Positions 21,442-32,429 of a DNA stretch of 64,000 nucleotides are shown here, piece by piece (within the stretch, counting starts at the first letter, position 1; each line of letters begins with the position of its first letter). Made by a program: the position numbers and the translations under genes. The notes below the pieces were generated by a model. It saw only the letters and a program-made list of their open reading frames with translations. It did not search any database and was not told where the DNA came from. The DNA comes from Atriophallophorus winterbourni. Taxonomy: Eukaryota; Platyhelminthes; Trematoda; Plagiorchiida; Microphallidae. The stretch covers positions 1-64,000 of the forward strand of contig JACCGJ010013627.1 of assembly GCA_013407085.1 (NCBI GenBank), given 5' to 3'.

Positions 21442-21718
21442 TTGAATTGATGGCGATTCGCGGTGGACAGATTGACCTCAGGAATGAATCAAGACACAAT
21501 AGATGTGCGCGCGTGCAACTCGGGGGTGACTAAGTTTCATTGGTGGACCGAAATATAACAATTGGGAAGCCATGTGTCAGCTGTGACTTGGTGAAAAGAA
21601 ATGAACTGACGCAAGAATTCTCGGCCTTGCTCTCTATCCCCACTCGCTACAGTGTCATGCTTAAGCAAATCTCTGCTTAGTGACTGATTATTTTCATTCA
21701 AAGCCAAGAATATCTAAT
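21442..21718. other. Spacer between two PLE pieces
   Basis: The first bases continue the ATTGA tail of the LINE. The rest shows no gene or recognised repeat. Confidence 0.5.
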
Positions 21719-22040
21719 GCAAAGAAATTTGAGTGCAATCGGTTATAGTAGTTTTTGGGTAACGTTTCACTTCTGACACAGAAGCTGTCAGACCAAGGGT
21801 GATAGTCAGGAGAGGGAACATGATTAAATAGTAGTCAACCCACCACCACTTATTTGACCTTACCGCTAAACAGCATATAGTACGCAGTATACAGTGTGTC
21901 ACGACTGGTGGGAATGAGCAGGATCAGTGGTCCATGTTCCTCACAGTGTGTATTCATATCAATCTGATACAAGTGAACACGGTCAAGGTCAGTTGACACA
22001 GCTGCCGTGAACGTAAGTGTGCATACCGATTGCGCAATCG
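21719..22040 (-). repeat. Solo PLE terminal repeat with damaged hammerhead core
   Basis: About 300 bp match the left end of the PLE at 45368-45660 (starting AAAGAAATTTGAGTGCAATC). On the minus strand the hammerhead layout is visible (CTGAC, CTTCTG...CAGAAG, GAAACG), but three bases are missing between CTGAC and stem II, which destroys the CTGANGA box. No coding part accompanies it. Confidence 0.7.
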
Positions 22041-22058
22041 ATGCAATATATATATATA

Positions 22059-22316
22059 TGTCGTGCCGAAATCGCGGAATTGCCGATTCCGCGGATTTGG
22101 TAATCAGTTTGCCGATTCCGCGGAATGGGCATTTCGTTGCTGATTCCGCGGAATAGGCAACGATTTGCTGAAAATGTGGAACTCATTTCTACCACTGCTG
22201 ATTCCGTAGATTCAGCAGCCGATTCCGTGGATTCGGCAGCTGATTCTGCGGAATCGGCAAGCTATGTTTTTACTGTATTTCAGCCTTTTTGTCCGTTATA
22301 AATTAGCGAGATTTTC
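22059..22316 (+). repeat. Left terminal inverted repeat with ATTCCGCGGAAT modules
   Basis: The repeat ends at about 22316 and matches the reverse complement of 23951-24213. It contains at least six variants of the palindrome ATTCCGCGGAAT, spaced about 20-45 bp, each next to GCCG, GCTG or GGCA. Repeated sites inside a transposon end usually serve as transposase binding sites. Confidence 0.85.
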
Positions 22317-22360
22317 ATGTGAATTCACTTCAGATCTAATATCAGAAGTTCATTTTCACT

Positions 22361-22592
22361 GCATTTTCAAGTTGCCGAAATGCATGATTGATTTTCAAGT
22401 GGAATATTAACATTGTGGTAACAGGGAACGTGTCTCACACAACAGTCTATTAAAGGCTTGTGAATATGCTTTCAATGCATTTTCAATTTGCCGGAATGCA
22501 TGAAAGATTTTCAAGTGGAATATTAACATTCTGGTCACAGGAAACGTGTCTCACACAAAAGACTATTAGAGGCTGCTTGTGATATTAGAGGT
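22361..22592. repeat. Tandem duplication, 116-bp unit x2
   Basis: GCATTTTCAA...GGCTTGTGA-type sequence from 22361 recurs from 22477 with a few differences (shared GGAATATTAACATT and GTGTCTCACACAA). It lies between the left inverted repeat and the gene, a position where a promoter would be expected; no promoter motif is recognised. Confidence 0.75.
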
Positions 22593-23809
22593 TGCTTGTG
22601 ATTATACATTTTACATCAGTGCTTGCAGAGACAGCATCATTGAAGTGAATGTAGCAAACCAACGGGCTCGGTTTCAAGAAACGGTGGCCTGCGAAAAGCT
22701 GTCTAAATTCACAGTGCTTAATCGAGAAGAATACACCTCAATGCTTGCAACCTTGTGTGGCAGTGAACGATCCAAATTATTCTACTATCTTCGGGAGAAA
22801 TTTGCAGTCGTCTAAGTTGGCGGTGTCAAGAAAATCGTCAACAACAGCAACAACAGCATCATCCTTAGCAAAATCAGTTTCATTAGCTCTGTAAACTTGT
22901 TTCTTTTTATTCTTTCAGAGCCGAAAAAATGAAGCTGATCCACTTCACTACCTTGCCGTTCGGGACGAGCTCTTCGACATAATCTACGAAGCTCACGTGT
23001 CGACTGGTCATGGCGGTGGAAAAAAAACCAAAAGATTTCTTGATGACAAATACACGTCTCCATTTGAGATTTTATTCGGACAAAAACCAAGAGTAGGATT
23101 GCAGAAAACCGTTTTACCTGCAGGCGTTCATGCTCACATAACAACAGAGGAACAACTGGAGGCGGCTCTCAGGGAGATCCATGGCATGGAAGCTGCTGAT
23201 GAACCAGCTGTTGATGCCGGGGAACAAGATCAGGCTTGTGAGGAACAAGCTGTGGCTGCCGGGGAACAAGATCAGGTTGATGAAACTGGAGAAAGAGCTA
23301 CAGGTATTGCAGATGTTTTCTCAAAGCACATCCAGATGATAAGGGCATGCAGTGACAAGGCTACAAGCGGACAAGAAAAGAGCAGGAAAGAAATGCTTGA
23401 AGCGAGCAGCGCCATTCTGTATCCTCTATCCGTGGGAGACTTCGTCTTACTCCCGGTTTCCGAATTCGATCGTGGACGACTAGACTGTAGAAATATTATT
23501 GGAGTGGTTTACGACATTACTGCCAGCAGAATGTACAAAGTTGCAACAAAACATGGAATGATCGGGGCAGCTTTCTCTAGAAATCAGCTGCAGAAGGCAG
23601 ATAGTCAGCTGATGAGCCTTTCGGAAACGAGCGACATAATGCAGTCATTTCGTAAGATTGCATCCCTTAATTCTGCCACTGGGGGACAAGGATTTGCAAA
23701 GTGTTCTTGCACAGCAAAGTGCGATTCCAGGCGCTGTAGTTGCAGGAAGAGCGGAACATTGTGCCACTCCCATTGCCATCCTTGGAACGTAAAATGTAAG
23801 AACAAATAG
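22579..23809 (+). pseudogene. KRBA2/Ginger-like transposase lacking its DDE core
   Basis: Exon 1 frame (about 22579-22890) resembles the family N-terminus (YYLREKF then VGGVKKIV) but has one in-frame TAA at 22813. Removing 22891-22918 joins it in frame to the second exon, which reads DELFDIIYEAHVSTGHGG, the HH half of the integrase zinc site. A jump follows to TSPFEILFGQKPRVGL, the segment after the DDE core, so roughly the whole catalytic domain and the CC half are missing. Next come an acidic repeat (AGEQDQ twice), PLSVGDFVLLPV, and the family's cysteine-rich tail CSCTAKCDSRRCSCRKSG then CHSHCHP. The first open codon is GTG, so the true start is unknown. A DNA-binding or regulatory role of the remnant is possible but unproved. 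Confidence 0.72.
22891..22918 (+). other. Probable 28-nt intron
   Basis: GTAAAC at the left, a pyrimidine-rich tract and TTTCAG at the right. Its length is not a multiple of three; its removal restores one frame between two segments that both match the same protein family. Very short introns are known near the 5' ends of schistosome genes. Confidence 0.65.
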
Positions 23810-23950
23810 TGACAAAAGGAAAGACTTCTTTTAGAATTCATGATTGTACCACTATTTATTTATGTCTGTACCGATTTATCTGGTTAATAAACCTATATAG
23901 TGAATTCGCCCGACATTGTTTGTTCTATTTTGACCATCATCTTCATCAGC

Positions 23951-24209
23951 GAAAAAAAAATCTCGCTAATTTATAACGGACAAAACGGCCGAAAGACAGT
24001 AAAAACATAGCTTGCCGATTCCGCAGAATCAGCTGCCGAATCCACGGAATCGGCTGCTGAATCTACGGAATCAGCAGTGGTAGAAATGAGTTCCACATTT
24101 TCAGCAAATCGTTGCCTATTCCGCTGAATCAGCAACGAAATGCCCATTCCGCGGAATCGGCAAATTGATTGCTGAATCCGCGGAATCGGCAATTCCGCGA
24201 TTTCGGCAC

Positions 24210-24213
<4 letters not shown>
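23951..24213 (-). repeat. Right terminal inverted repeat with ATTCCGCGGAAT modules
   Basis: Reverse complement of 22059-22316. Several palindromes are intact and others differ by one or two bases between the arms (for example GCAGAATC against GCGGAATC), which shows independent drift. The inner border has a run of nine A. Confidence 0.85.

Positions 24214-24267
<54 letters not shown>
24212..24267. repeat. (TA)n microsatellite
   Basis: About 27 TA units directly abut the right end of the DNA transposon. The left flank has only about seven, so the run has probably expanded or the insertion fell near its left edge. Confidence 0.9.
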
Positions 24268-24269
<2 letters not shown>

Positions 24270-24296
24270 CAAAATCAATGGGACGATGATAGTTTA

Positions 24297-25110
24297 TTAA
24301 TAGTTATGGGCAAAATTTGAATAAGCTATCATATAATGGTCAAGTTTCGATTTGAATATAGATAAAGTGTTTGAGCTCACCAAATCAGCAGGTAGGGAAT
24401 TCGAAACAAAGCACACACGCACCGAATAAAAATACCAGCAGCATTTCCGTTTGGAATGTGGTATTTCCAACTTGCAAGCACGGCCACGGCTGTTGCTGGA
24501 AGTTCGAAGGAGGAATAATAATTCCAGGGGGTGGGAAAAAGTAGTGAGTATTTTGTATGCGAGGATGAAATCACCCCTCAGTTTCCTTTGTGCAAGTGTC
24601 CTCAGCTTCAGTCGTCTGAGTCGCACGGCGAATGACATATTTTCGAGTCTAATAACAAGTTTAGAAGCACTCTGGTATATGCGATCCAGAAGTAAAATGT
24701 GTTTTTCGAGCCATGGCATCCAGGCTTCTGTGGCATAGTCTAGAACCGGGTGTATGAATGTGTTCACCATCAGAGGAAAACACCTCGGGGAAAACGTCCA
24801 AATATCCTCCGTAACATGCCGAGCAGCCGAGAGGCGCTTTTATAAACGGTTTCGTATTGTAGACCATTTTTCAAACTACCGCAAATCCAGACACAGAGGC
24901 CCTTTTTTGTGAAAAGTGGATTTCTCTACAATTGAATGTTTTCCCTCAGGAAACGGTATGTCCACATTGCTTGTGTTAAGCGGAATCCACAAAGGTGTAA
25001 TTTATTCAGAAAGGTGAGTTGGTAGTGAAGCAGATCCGAAAACATAGGAACACAGCTATATGCATCCCAACAGCGCAACATTCGTGACCATAAACCTACT
25101 ACTACAACTT
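24297..25110 (-). pseudogene. CR1-clade LINE ORF2 C-terminal fragment
   Basis: Minus-strand frames 24770-24297 and 24867-24661, and a decayed frame up to about 25110, give the RT thumb and C-terminus. Visible are FIHPVLDYATEAWMPWLEKH, DRIYQSASKLVIRLENMSF, LAQRKLRGDFILAYKIL and the closing FVSNSLPADLV then FKSKLDHYM before a stop. The upstream part keeps a weak TYRFLRENIQL, matching the TYRLGTENLAW region of the full-length copy, and CVWICGSLK. Catalytic motifs are missing and at least two frameshifts are present. The 3' edge is within 30 bp of the TA run. Confidence 0.75.
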
Positions 25111-25239
25111 CTTCTACTTGATGTTCATCCCATCGAAACTCTTTTATCATACTGAGAAATGACAAAGCATTTTATTTAGAAAAAACATGAACTATCCAAG
25201 GCATAAATTTTATAATTTATGTCATTATACGAATATCCT

Positions 25240-26220
25240 ATGTTGATGTACAGCGATGAGCTTTTTTTATCCTGAATAGTTGACGAAATTTAAACTGCAA
25301 TTGATATATTCGTTGAAGCTAGCAAAGGCTGCATTTCAAACAGCAAATAATGGTATGCATGTGCATTTTGGTCAAAACACTCGGCATGAACGCACGTGAT
25401 CAACAATCGAATGATCAACCATGATAATCTGGTAAACGGAAATCTATCATTTGATTGCCGGCTTTTCTGCGTTTTGAAGTAAGTTGACTGAGTAACATTC
25501 GTTTGCTAAGCCTCTCAAATTGCATATGAGATTTGATAGAGATAATATGTTAATTAATAGAAAAATATTGATAATTACTTAGAAAAACGTATTGCAAAAC
25601 TCTGACAGATTTGTATTTGAAAATATTTTGGATCGTTCCATTAGCCATTGCCATACAAATGAAATTTTGAAAGTGATCGGTGACGTTTAGGGTAACATTT
25701 TTCTTCTAACACAGGAGGTTCCTCAGCCCAATTGTGATCGTCTGAACGTGGAAAGCAATTAAGTAACACTCCGGCTACCACTCAACAGCTTAAGGAAACC
25801 CCAGCAGTTTAAAGCCGGTTTGACAAATACCGCATCAATTTGTCTCTTTACCCAGCGTAACGGATATTCGGTCAGGGTAAATTGATGCCGGAAATGGTGG
25901 TTGGAGTGTGTAATTATGTTTCGTGTTCTCACTATATACTAGGTCGGGCAAAGAGCTCTATTGTAGTGAATCTGATTAACACAGGACGAGTTGACTAGAG
26001 AATAATGTGGACAGTAAATGTGAGTGCGTTCAAAATCTCGAGACCGAACTCGTGTGACCAGAGACGCTCAGTTGGTGAACTCTCATTCGCTTGGCCAACA
26101 TCGATGTTAGCCGAGCCATTTAACAAATAAAACGTGACATGTATACTTGTTTAATGCTCGATGTTGAGTACAATCATTTCTTAATTTCATTCTAATGTAT
26201 TGGGAAGCTTGATTTAAAAT
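25240..26220 (-). repeat. PLE-terminal-type repeat, reverse orientation
   Basis: No gene. Reverse complement of the 16201-17330 family, clearly more diverged than copies A and B are from each other. The CACGTG box is at about 25375-25490 and the hammerhead relic (CCTCAGCCCA on the plus strand) at about 25725. Confidence 0.65.
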
Positions 26221-27016
26221 ATCGTGTACAAGCTGATGTATTTAATCGATCATCCGATTTTTTTGTCTAAACTAGGTGTATAATGCAAATTTATTTATGT
26301 AATCGATCGGGCTGGGCACATTTGCACATAAAGTCATGCTTCTCGCTCTCAAATTTTTTTATCTGCTTGCTCTTATATATTTTTTTGAAATATTGCGGAG
26401 GTGTGAAGTGCATTAACGATGATTTCTTACCACGAGCTTTCGAATGATATGCCGAACACCCCCTCTGGCACAACACAAGTGTGTCGAAAATACCGACGAC
26501 ATCAGTTGCGAATGTGTAATATGCCGTGTTTTAGGACGATTGCATAAGGGAGGTTCAAGCGACAACATCTTAAGAAGTATAAGAAGATAGTCAACGTCAG
26601 CCGCAATCGGACGATATGAAATTCCTCTATGTCGGTCAAACATGCTCTGCCTGCCAAATGTCTACAAAACATTAACTGTTTTAACTACTATTTCAGTAGT
26701 AAACGCAGTCTAGATATTGCACACGTTCTTGAATCTGAGAAAAAAACTGACATTCTTTTTTCACTGCTTGGAAAGATGTCGATTTAAGGTACCAAATACA
26801 TTTGGTCATCAAAAGTTTGTAGTTTCGACATGATGTTTTATCTTTTAATTTTTATTGCTAGCGTATATGTACTGTCAGTTTTTTATGGAAATGTATGCCA
26901 AATACTAGATGTTTCAACTACTATTAATAGTAGTATATGATATTTAAGTATACCAGTCGTTTTAGTTAGTCATTGAATCTAGAAAGAATAAATGACATCT
27001 CAAGTTCACTTTTCTT
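26221..27016 (-). repeat. Inverted diverged copy of 15151-16200
   Basis: No gene. The segments around 26250-26350, 26420-26560 and 26640-27000 match, in reverse complement, parts of 15550-15700, 15330-15540 and the neighbouring monomer repeats. The 76-codon minus frame 26643-26413 has no recognisable motif. Confidence 0.55.
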
Positions 27017-27440
27017 GTGTTAATGCGATTCTCTTTTTGGTCTACATCAACGAATTTCCGAAACTTGTCACAGCTCTCTTTGCGGATGATGCAAAACTTT
27101 GGATGCGAATCAGGTCAAGCATGGACTGTTTGCGCTTACAAAGCGATTTGCTTATATATATCACCTGATCATAGCGAAACAAGCTTCCATTCAACTTCAA
27201 AATGTGCAAAATGTTGCAAATAGGTACATGTTTCCCATTCTCCTACAACATTTGTTCGGAACTTCTGGAATAGACTAAAAGGACCTCGGCGTATGGATTA
27301 GTGGAAATAGCATGCGAAATGCCATATAAACGCAAATGTTGTACAATTCTGATCTATAGAATTGTGTCTACCGAAGGACATCCACGAAGAAACTTGCTTG
27401 ATGTATGTGATGGGAAAGTGCAACGCAAGGTGTCACTTTC
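27017..27440 (+). pseudogene. LINE RT relic, internally deleted (diverged copy)
   Basis: Same collapsed CR1-type relic as 14725-15150, here on the plus strand. It keeps TCTTTTTGGTCTACATCAACG (LFGLHQR in one frame, the RT FLVYIND region in another), a decayed FADD area (GCGGATGATGCAAAACTTTGG reads ADDAKLW), TSFHSTSKCAK, and the C-terminal IVSTEGHP-like segment at about 27363-27390. Frames shift several times. Having this ADD sequence shows that the copies at 14.7 and 61.2 kb lost it later. Confidence 0.6.
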
Positions 27441-28490
27441 ATTTTGTTGTGCAGATATGTAGAAAAAGCCGTTTGATTCAACTACTGTTTATAGTAGCAG
27501 TAAGCGCAGTATAATTATTGCACACGTTTTTGGGTAGAGACATTGAATTTCGGAAGAAAAATTGTCATCTTATATTTACCATTTTCTTTCACTGCTTGAA
27601 TAGATGTGGATTTAGGGTATGAATTACGCTATAAAATATGCCATATGTTTCAGCTACTAATTTTTTTATATTAGTCATCACAACTTTATATCTTCTACAT
27701 AATGTTTTGGCTACTACTTTGTATTGTAAACGTAGAATAAGTATCGCGGCTCTTGGAAAAATTATTGACATATCATGCTATACGTTGTTTGTCCTACTGC
27801 CTTGATAGATGAAGAAGAATTGAATCACTTTATATGTTTACGCAACTATATAGAAAATACTTGATGATTGAACTATCATTTTTAATATTGAACTTAGATT
27901 CGGTGCATTATTCGTTTTTGAGTAAAAGATTTCGAATGTGGGGAGATAAATTAAAATATCATGTCAACAGTTTGTTCTAATGGTTTGATTAAAGAAGAAG
28001 CAGGGAAGTTCTCCTCATTGTTTATGCAAATGTAAAGGTCTAAAAATATAATTGAACTACTATTTTAGTGTTTAACCTAGTTTAAGTTTAGCAAATGTAT
28101 AAAAACTAAAGACATCGAATCTGTGAGAATAAATGTCATTCTATTTTGTCCGTAGTGTTCCTTTCTGTGTGAATAGATAACTAAGCATGGCATCACTTTT
28201 AATTTGTTGTGAGAATGTATAGAATATCTTAGATATTTCAACTAATATTTTCAGTAGTAATCGCAGTGCAAGTCTACCACTTGTTTTGCGTAATCACATA
28301 AAATCTAAGACGAATAGATAACATCTCATTTTCAACAAATTTAACTGCGTGGATATATGAGGATTTGAGATATCACTTATATTCGGTCATCGAAACGTTA
28401 TAGAATATGCAAACTATTTTAACTACTGATTGTGTGGTTAACATTTATACTAAAAATTCTTGAATCTAGAATCGTTGATAAAAGTCAATC
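27441..28490 (+). repeat. Diverged ~185-bp monomer array
   Basis: No gene. Five to six forward-oriented monomers, more diverged than the 10518-12290 array. Recognisable TACTATTTTAGTG, TAATATTTTCAGTAGTAA and TTGATAGATGAAGAAGAA blocks recur about every 180-190 bp. Confidence 0.65.
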
Positions 28491-29470
28491 TCAAATTGAT
28501 AACTCCGGTTTAGCTAGCATTTTCTGAATTTCAATCAGCAAATAATTGCAGTCATGAGTTTTGGTCAAAACACTCGGCAGGATCTCACGTGATCAATAAT
28601 CGAAAGATCATTTTTGATAATCTGGTAAACGAAAATGGATCATTTGATTACCGGCTTTTCTGCGTTTCCGAAGTAAGTTGAATTAGTAACAGTCATTTGA
28701 TGAACCACTAAAATTTCATGAATTTTGATAGAAATATAATATTACTCAATAGACAAATAATTTTGATTACTTGCAAAGCATAATGCAAAACCCTTCCAGA
28801 TCATATCCCAATTACAGTGAACCCTGATGATTTATGATGCGAATTTCTGTGCATTGCAAAATCGTTAATGCAAAGTGTATTAGGCATCATTGTGAGCTAA
28901 TCGAATGAGTGAACACCACATATGTTGCCTGAGCAGCGGTTGTTTTAAAAGGTGTAAATTTTAAACATGTATTTGAAAATGTTTTGGATCTATCGTTTAG
29001 CCATTGCCATGTAGATTAACTTTGAAAGTGATCGGTGACGTTCTTCAGCACAAATATGATCGTTTCTACGTGAAACACAATAAAGTAGCACTCTGAAGTC
29101 CACTGCCGTCTTAACACTCAACAGCTATTGGAAACCCCAATGGTTTCAAGTTGGTTAGAAAATACCGGATCAATTTGTCTCTCTACCCATTATGACGTGA
29201 CTTTGGCCAAGAGAAAATGTTGCTGTAGATGGTGGATGGAGTGTTTATTTAATTATGTTTCATGTTTTGACTATCATCCTCGATGGGGTGAATATTTCGA
29301 TTATAGCCAATTTGACCGACAAAGGATATCAACTAAACCGTGTGGCTGCGTTCCCAGTTGTTCATATTGTTCCACACAACTCGTCACATAGACTTGGCTA
29401 AAAGATCATTAGGATTGTGAATATATATGCGTTCAAGTAACGATTTGATTAACTTTTATAGGTATATCCT
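28491..29470 (-). repeat. PLE-terminal-type repeat, reverse orientation
   Basis: No gene. Reverse complement of the 3890-4960 and 36390-37440 copies, with the CACGTG-type box at about 28565-28690 (here CACGTGATCAATAATCG). It ends against an R2 fragment as those copies do, so the whole unit was moved in inverted orientation. Confidence 0.65.
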
Positions 29471-29587
29471 TTGTATTGTACAGCTATTTGCATTTTTCAC
29501 AATAAATCTTGCATCTTGAAACGTTATGAATTTTCTATACAGTTTCATACCTATTAGGGAGTAATACAGTTCATCTTCATCTATCAG

Positions 29588-30720
29588 AACAGTATGGAAA
29601 ACAATGGAGAGCATGATATGTCAATGTGTCTTCCCAGATTGGGTGCCCGAGCAAACGTCAGCCAGCCAAACAATTTAACCGCTCATGCAGATGACCTGCT
29701 GCTATTTTCTAGTTCCATAACAGATCTCACAGCAAAACTTAAAAAAACTTCTCCTGGCATCAGGTTAGGCTGGACTAAATGTCAATTTTCAGAAAAGCAG
29801 TGTTGAACCTGGTGGTGAGCTAGAAACAACATGTAACTGCTGTAGCATAGGCTAACGTAAAAATAGCTGGCTATGAAATCAAGGCACTGAAAGTGGTGAA
29901 CATCTTCCGCCATGTTGGCGTTTAATTCATCCCTCACGGAAAAGCTCTAGTCAATCTTTGTCTGAAATATCGAAGTTATCTTTGCAATTTTAGTTCGGAG
30001 CCACTAAAGCCACAACAAAGAATAGATATCTTGCGCCGAAATACAATACCAAAGATTTACTATTGCCTATGTCGAGATGTGATCCACATAAAAACGTTTT
30101 CAGCTTTTGATCGTTTTGATCGACAATCAATACGAAGATCGCTGCGAATTCCACTGGCATATCCGTCGCGTATTCTCACGCTAATTGCATCTGGTGGCCT
30201 TAGTATTCCGAACGACACCTCCTTTATGCATCTTATGCAAAGAAAAAGTTCACCGCCATGTGTGGCAAACCCTCCTCGATCCTGCGCTGGGCTGTCACAT
30301 TTCAAGTTGCAAAGGCTTCTTTCAAACTAACACAAGCATTCTTGTGCATCATGAAGCAGAACGCAGGACTCCATGAGGATGTACGTACAGCTTGGAAACA
30401 ATAATTGTATACATCAGCAGATGGACCCCTTCTCAGATCACTGAAGCAATGCTCACAGATAAACTTCTGGATCCACAATAATCAACGTGTATTCCCCTGC
30501 AGTTCCATACGGTCGATACACATGCGATGTAGCTTAATGAATGCCAGAACGCGCAGAGCAACGCGAATACCTTTACGAAGGCGAATTGGTTACCGTGGCA
30601 AAATGAGTGAACCATTTGGCTTACTGAAAATCTGTAATTGCTATATGATAGGAAATCAGACGTTTTCAACAGAGCGATTTTGTAGTTTTCAAAGCCTGGA
30701 GTAATACTCCCATTGCATCG
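29588..30720 (+). pseudogene. R2-clade LINE RT and C-terminal fragment
   Basis: The longest of three R2-clade fragments. It opens with LGARANVSQPNNLTAHADDL, the motif-C region with HADD, then ITDLTAKLKK. It continues in broken frames with VKIAGYEIKALK-like sequence, SEPLKPQQRI, IPKIYYCLCRDVIHIKTF, RRSLRIPLAYPSRILTLIASGG, and after a frameshift with residues up to about 30700, where SADGPLLRSLKQ and INFWIHNNQRVFPCSSIRSI resemble the part of R2 between RT and the zinc-knuckle/endonuclease. No CCHC knuckle or nuclease residues are seen. R2 elements usually sit in 28S rDNA; none is present here. Confidence 0.65.
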
Positions 30721-30835
30721 GTTGTGTACGCTCATTTTCCGGGTGACCTATTTCATGAAAAATGTTATAAGTATAAAGTATAAGACACCGAATCTTCGAT
30801 AATAAAGGTTTTCCGTAGTGTTTCCTAATGCATTC

Positions 30836-31230
30836 TAATGGGAAAAGACGTTTATTTTCCCTAAAAACTCAATATCTTTGAAGATATTACGATTCTATTC
30901 ATACACTATGTCAACATAGATTTGAATTATTTGGCGCGAAAAAACATGATTATAATTTGATCATAACGTTTATAATTTGATCATATTCGCCCTTTATTCT
31001 CATTGGTCCATCGAGTCCTTGACGCGGTTTTAATGTGCTATTTTTCAAGGTTATTCCCTTTTACATTCTCAGCCTATATATAAGGATGAGTAAACCATGT
31101 TTGTTATTATTGGAAGTGAGCCGCCATACGAACTTCTCTGAAGCTTTGGTCTTCTCTCTCAATAGTTGGTTGGGCAATATCGTGGGAAGCATATCCGGTG
31201 CATTATTAGCTCGATATCGAGGACGTAACA
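30836..31230 (+). repeat. 5' LTR
   Basis: Starts TAATGGGAAAAGACG and ends GGACGTAACA. A TATATATAAGGATG block near 31075 (TATA-like) would fit the U3 promoter. The first two bases outside the usual TG...CA form are kept because the target duplication fits only with them. Confidence 0.85.
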
Positions 31231-31301
31231 GTTTGGCGACGGGTTTATTCAAGTTGCGAAATCATGGAACAATCCAAGATAGAAATTTTTTTGAGCGACA
31301 A

Positions 31302-32045
31302 ATGATGCTGATGGAACTCCTACTTCAGAAGCAAGTACCAAGCACTGAAGAACGTGCTATTCCACCCTCCGTTGACGGAATTGCGAACAGCATCGCAGAA
31401 TTTGCCTATGATCCGGAAGCGAACATCACGTTTGAAACTTGGTTCAGACGTTATGAAGACCTTTTTCGTGTTGATGTTTTAGCCCTAGATGATGCATGGA
31501 AAGTCCGGCTGCTGCTACGTAAACTTGGCACAGCAGAGTTGGATAAGTACTGCAACCTGATCCTTCCTAAGCATCCTCGGGATAGAAATTTTGATGAGAC
31601 GATCAAGTCACAGATTCAACTTTTTGGTGAGCATGTATCTCTCTTCAACACTCGTTTCAGGTGCCTAAAGCTGAAAATATACGACTCTGACGACTTCCTG
31701 ACACACATGGGCATTGTCAATCGCGAATGCGAACGCTTCAAGTTGCGGTCCCTCACAGACGACCAGTTCAAGTCCTTGATATTCATATGCAGCCTGGTAT
31801 CTCCGCTTTTCGCTGAAATTCGAACGCGACTGCTCAACAAACTTGAGCAAGAACACTCATTTACTCTCCAAGCCATTGGTGATGAATATCTACGACTGGT
31901 CCGTCTCCAGGAAGATTCGGCAATGATTCAACATGGGAATCATGGCACCGACACCGTCCATGCCGTTCAGCAAAGCAATTGGCATTCGTCACAAGATTCC
32001 AGCGCAAAGAAGTCACCGTCTTCATGTTGGCATTGCGGAGCCTGA
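31302..32045 (+). pseudogene. Gag-like protein of the Mag-like element
   Basis: Gag packages the element RNA. The frame is open from before the 5' LTR end, but the first plausible methionine inside the element is at 31302 (MMLMELLLQKQ). Visible are the capsid-type region FETWFRRYEDLFRVD, DDAWKVRLLLRKLG, DKYCNLILPKHP and LRLVRLQEDS, as in Mag-clade Gag. The frame ends with CWHCGA and a TGA exactly inside the first zinc knuckle; the same frame past the stop keeps HYARYCPF and a second Cys/His motif to about 32150. A single nonsense change is therefore enough to explain the end. Confidence 0.75.
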
Positions 32046-32429
32046 CATTACGCCCGATATTGTCCCTTCAAACAGCACCGTTGCAGTCAGCGCAACGTCA
32101 CAGGCCACAAAGAAGGATTCCGCAGATCCAGAACGAAACAACAAGTTTCGTCGAAACTAAAGATTTCGAGGCCATTTTTAAAGCCGCAGCAAAACCAGCA
32201 GAGGTTTTCATCAGATCAGCCAATCAATGCGTTGTGCAACCAAATCCAGTGCAGCAGTGCACCTTCTGACAGGATTGCAGCTGAACAGTATGTACGCGAT
32301 CAGTTGACCACAGCAGTGCGAAACCTTCCTGTGACAGTCGCAGATATCAAGAGGACACTGAACGACGACGAGGTTCTGTCAGAAGCTATCAGTTATGTTC
32401 AATCTGGATAGCCTAGGATAGCACCACAA
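32046..32429 (+). pseudogene. Gag zinc-knuckle end fused by deletion to the RNase H-integrase linker
   Basis: In the Gag frame, the second knuckle region is followed by SDRIAAEQYVRDQL and VADIKRTLNDDEVLSEA, which belongs downstream of RNase H in this family. The deletion point is therefore near 32265, and the reading frame is preserved across it. A TAG near 32409 separates this piece from the integrase. Confidence 0.6.

Larger units (their letters stand above)
22059..24213 (+). mobile_element. KRBA2/Ginger-like DNA transposon, internally deleted
   Basis: A 2.16-kb element bounded by ~260-bp terminal inverted repeats that begin TGTCGTGCCGAAATC and sit directly in a TA dinucleotide run on both sides (22046-22058 and 24214-24267), so the target was probably TA-rich and the duplication cannot be read. 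Inside lies one transposase-type gene whose product keeps the N-terminal and C-terminal parts of the KRBA2/Ginger integrase-like family but lacks the DDE catalytic core. The element could be mobilised only by a full-length relative. It is flanked by a PLE terminal repeat and a LINE fragment. Confidence 0.75.

Noticed and set aside
29588..30720. Possible nearby 28S rRNA gene suggested by R2 homology
   Set aside because: No rRNA-like sequence was recognised around any of the three R2 fragments.
31035..31301. N-terminal extension of the Gag frame into the 5' LTR
   Set aside because: The extension is LTR sequence (repeated at 33826-34038) and so cannot be the normal protein start.
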